Shown one piece after another: positions 62,287-64,000 of a stretch of DNA of 64,000 nucleotides. This DNA is from an uncultured Saprospiraceae bacterium. GTDB taxonomy: Bacteria; Bacteroidota; Bacteroidia; Chitinophagales; Saprospiraceae. The number at the start of each line of letters is the position of its first letter. The first letter of the stretch is position 1. The notes beneath the pieces were generated by a model. It was not told where the DNA came from. It ran no database searches and was given only the letters and a program-made list of their open reading frames with translations. The stretch covers positions 124,001-188,000 of the forward strand of contig CALLPI010000004.1 of assembly GCA_938015595.1 (NCBI GenBank), in the 5' to 3' direction. A program made the translations under genes and the position numbers.

Positions 62287-62294
62287 TACTTTTG
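62287..62294 (+). promoter_or_regulatory. Predicted -7 promoter element of the rRNA methyltransferase gene
   Basis: TACTTTTG fits TAnnTTTG, 8 bases before the ATG at 62303, so the message would have a very short leader. Confidence 0.52.
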
Positions 62295-62302
62295 TAGCCA
62301 AT

Positions 62303-63439
62303 ATGCAACTGATAGCCAAAACTTTAGCTGGGCTGGAAGGCGTGCTGGCCACCGAGCTGGAAGCCTTGGGCGCTCAACACATACGCCCAACACCTCGCGC
62401 CGTGCATTTTGAGGGTGACCAATGGCTGCTGTACCGCGCCAACCTGGAGCTACGCACGGCCCTGCGCATCCTCCGGCCGCTGGCCTCGTTTCCAGCCAAG
62501 GATGCCGACGCACTCTACAAAGCCGTTTACCAGATAGACTGGCCGAGCTACCTTGATGTGCAGGGCACTTTTGCCGTGGACGCCGTGGTATGGTCAGAGG
62601 TGTGGCGCCACGCCCACTTTCCAGCGCTCAAAACCAAAGATGCCATCGCCGACCGCTTCCGCAAGGTGCTAGGCCGCCGCCCCAATGTGGATACGGAAAA
62701 CCCTGACTTGCGTGTGCACTTGCACATCAACGGGCTGAAGGCCACGCTCTCACTCGACAGTTCGGGCGAATCCTTACATCGCCGGGGCTATCGCGTGTAT
62801 GGCGGCGCTGCCCCCCTCAACGAAGTGTTGGCCGCTGGCATGATATTGCTCACTGGCTGGCAGGCCGACCAGCCCCTGCTCGACCCTATGTGTGGCTCAG
62901 GTACGCTTCTCATCGAAGCTGCCCTGCTGGCTGGGCGTATTCCCCCGCAATGGCTGCGCAAGTGCTTCGGGTTTCAGCGCTGGAAAGACTACAAGCCTGT
63001 CATTTGGGAGCGCGTGCGCAAGCAAGCCCTTGCCCAAGCACCCGTGCAATGGCCGCTCATACTAGGGTACGACAAAGACCCCAATGCCCTGCGCACGGCC
63101 CAGGCCAACATTGAAGCTGCTCATTTGCAAGACCGGATCAGCCTGGAAAAAATGGCCTTTGAGCATCTCTCGCCGCCGGAGGGCTCGGGTATTCTGATTA
63201 CCAATCCACCGTATAACGAACGCATCCCCCTAGAGGAAGCTTTCGCATTCTACAAGCAAATAGGCGACACGCTCAAACGGCGCTTTGCCGGTTACGACGC
63301 CTGGATACTCAGTGCCCACCGCGAAGCTCTCAAGCGCCTGGGCTTGCGGCCTACCCGAAAGATCACGCTCTTCAACGGACCACTAGAGTGTGGATTTCAT
63401 AAGTTCTCGCTTTACGAAGGCAGCCACAAACCGCACTGA
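62303..63439 (+). CDS. THUMP-domain rRNA (guanine-N2) methyltransferase, RlmL/YpsC-like
   Basis: The 378-residue protein has an N-terminal ferredoxin-like and THUMP region (1-165, [15 protein letters not shown]) and a Rossmann methyltransferase domain. The SAM-binding [20 protein letters not shown] is near 193 and the catalytic [11 protein letters not shown] near 295. It should methylate 23S rRNA guanine N2, as the N-terminal half of RlmL does (position G2445 in E. coli). There is no RlmK half. Confidence 0.9.
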   Translation: MQLIAKTLAGLEGVLATELEALGAQHIRPTPRAVHFEGDQWLLYRANLELRTALRILRPLASFPAKDADALYKAVYQIDWPSYLDVQGTFAVDAVVWSEVWRHAHFPALKTKDAIADRFRKVLGRRPNVDTENPDLRVHLHINGLKATLSLDSSGESLHRRGYRVYGGAAPLNEVLAAGMILLTGWQADQPLLDPMCGSGTLLIEAALLAGRIPPQWLRKCFGFQRWKDYKPVIWERVRKQALAQAPVQWPLILGYDKDPNALRTAQANIEAAHLQDRISLEKMAFEHLSPPEGSGILITNPPYNERIPLEEAFAFYKQIGDTLKRRFAGYDAWILSAHREALKRLGLRPTRKITLFNGPLECGFHKFSLYEGSHKPH

Positions 63440-63485
63440 AGTATCGCAGAAAATGCGCATCTTGGCCGGCAAAAATTTCGAACTC

Positions 63486-64000
63486 ATGCGCATCCTTGCT
63501 TTAGTGGCGCTCGCCGCTTTGATGATTGTTGCCCTGCCGGCTTTTGCGCAGCAAAAAAAGACAACCGCTGCCCCCAAGCCGCCTGCCGCCGATGTACCAA
63601 AGCCCGACTACAACACTTGGTTTTCCTCTCTCAAATGGCGCAGTATTGGCCCCTTCCGCGGAGGGCGCTCAGTGGCTGTTGCCGGCGTACCCAGCGATGT
63701 GACTACCTACTACATGGGAACAACAGGCGGCGGCCTTTGGAAAACTGACGATGCCGGCCACACCTGGCGCAATATTTCCGACGGTTTTTTCCGCACAGGT
63801 TCAGTGGGCGCTATTGCCGTAGCCGAAAGCGACCCCAACATAATATATGTAGGTATGGGCGAGCATGCTGTGCGTGGCGTAATGACCCACCATGGCGACG
63901 GTGTTTACAAAAGCACTGACGCCGGCAAAACCTGGCAGCACATGGGGCTGGCAGCTACACAGCACATTGCCCGCATTGTGGTGCACCCCCAAAACCCCGA
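63486..64000 (+). CDS. Secreted BNR/VPS10-like repeat protein (partial)
   Basis: The window ends inside this gene after 171 residues. A signal peptide ([22 protein letters not shown]) is followed by a Lys/Pro-rich linker. Repeats of the sortilin/BNR propeller type follow: [39 protein letters not shown] and [17 protein letters not shown], with the Asp-box SxDxGxTW. Such proteins are usually called glycosyl-hydrolase-like. An upstream in-frame ATG at 63453 precedes the signal peptide and is less likely. Confidence 0.82.
   Translation, partial: MRILALVALAALMIVALPAFAQQKKTTAAPKPPAADVPKPDYNTWFSSLKWRSIGPFRGGRSVAVAGVPSDVTTYYMGTTGGGLWKTDDAGHTWRNISDGFFRTGSVGAIAVAESDPNIIYVGMGEHAVRGVMTHHGDGVYKSTDAGKTWQHMGLAATQHIARIVVHPQNP

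Larger units (their letters stand above)
61921..62302. other. 382-base spacer between tRNA-Leu and rlmL-like gene
   Basis: It contains the tRNA/tig promoter (61972-61979, minus) and the methyltransferase promoter (62287-62294, plus). Between them is AT-rich sequence with a direct repeat GCTACGAG at 62064-62071 and 62085-62092. No gene seen. Confidence 0.5.

Overview
The window comes from a chromosome of a Bacteroidota bacterium, probably of the Saprospiria/Chitinophagia part of the phylum; I cannot place it to genus. The sequence shows repeated promoters of the Bacteroidota form TAnnTTTG, A-rich leaders without Shine-Dalgarno sequences, a PorX-type response regulator with a PglZ domain (a marker of type IX secretion), the DUF3667, DUF4296 and DUF4369 families, a Bacteroidota-type transketolase, and a topoisomerase I without zinc fingers. 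Base composition looks moderately GC-rich and even. I see no phage, insertion sequence, CRISPR array or integron, so this is core chromosome rather than an island.

Layout. 1-7569 (minus): a lipid-linked sugar transferase (partial), PgeF, an ATP-grasp enzyme, leucyl aminopeptidase, an esterase, isocitrate dehydrogenase and a short-chain dehydrogenase. 7681-13961: rmlA (plus), then transketolase, sucC and an ABC-F ATPase (minus). 14077-24207: corA, a voltage-gated cation channel, glyS, a TPR protein, an orphan hisG, a secreted PIG-L deacetylase and an LptF/G-type permease. 24215-38365: a small conserved protein, a MoxR-type AAA ATPase, fbp, a second ATP-grasp enzyme, a MerR regulator, gatB, a DUF3667 membrane protein, a CapA-like protein, an M23 peptidase, a 5'-nucleotidase-like lipoprotein, an NAD-dependent epimerase and a secreted metallophosphoesterase. 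38366-41544: a sulfur locus with a SAM-I riboswitch, a leader ORF and metY-metX. 41572-49978: small proteins, a nitroreductase, ftsH and rsfS, divergent from birA, an Atg22-like MFS protein, a TlpA-type thioredoxin, a SixA-like phosphatase and a DUF4296 lipoprotein. 50060-56320: a PhoB/PhoR pair, topA, a DUF3467 gene, a decayed gene and a lipoprotein. 56372-61920: porX, clpX, clpP, tig and tRNA-Leu. 62303-64000: an RlmL-like rRNA methyltransferase and the start of a secreted BNR-repeat protein.

The genes give fragments of central carbon metabolism (icd, sucC, tkt, fbp), Met/Cys synthesis (metY, metX), proteostasis (tig, clpP, clpX, ftsH), envelope biogenesis and secretion (LptF/G, M23, PorX), and translation (glyS, gatB, rsfS, tRNA-Leu).

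The most unusual element is the 5' region of metY-metX. A well-formed SAM-I aptamer (10-bp perfect P1) is followed about 105 nt later by a short reading frame ending in five consecutive cysteine codons. Its stop region can pair over 8 bp with a segment shortly before metY. This suggests two stacked controls, SAM binding and cysteine-dependent ribosome stalling. Other leads are a channel filter with glycine at position 4 (possible Ca2+ selectivity), coenzyme residues predicting an NAD+-dependent isocitrate dehydrogenase, an orphan MoxR ATPase, and a possible uncharacterised RNA upstream of topA.
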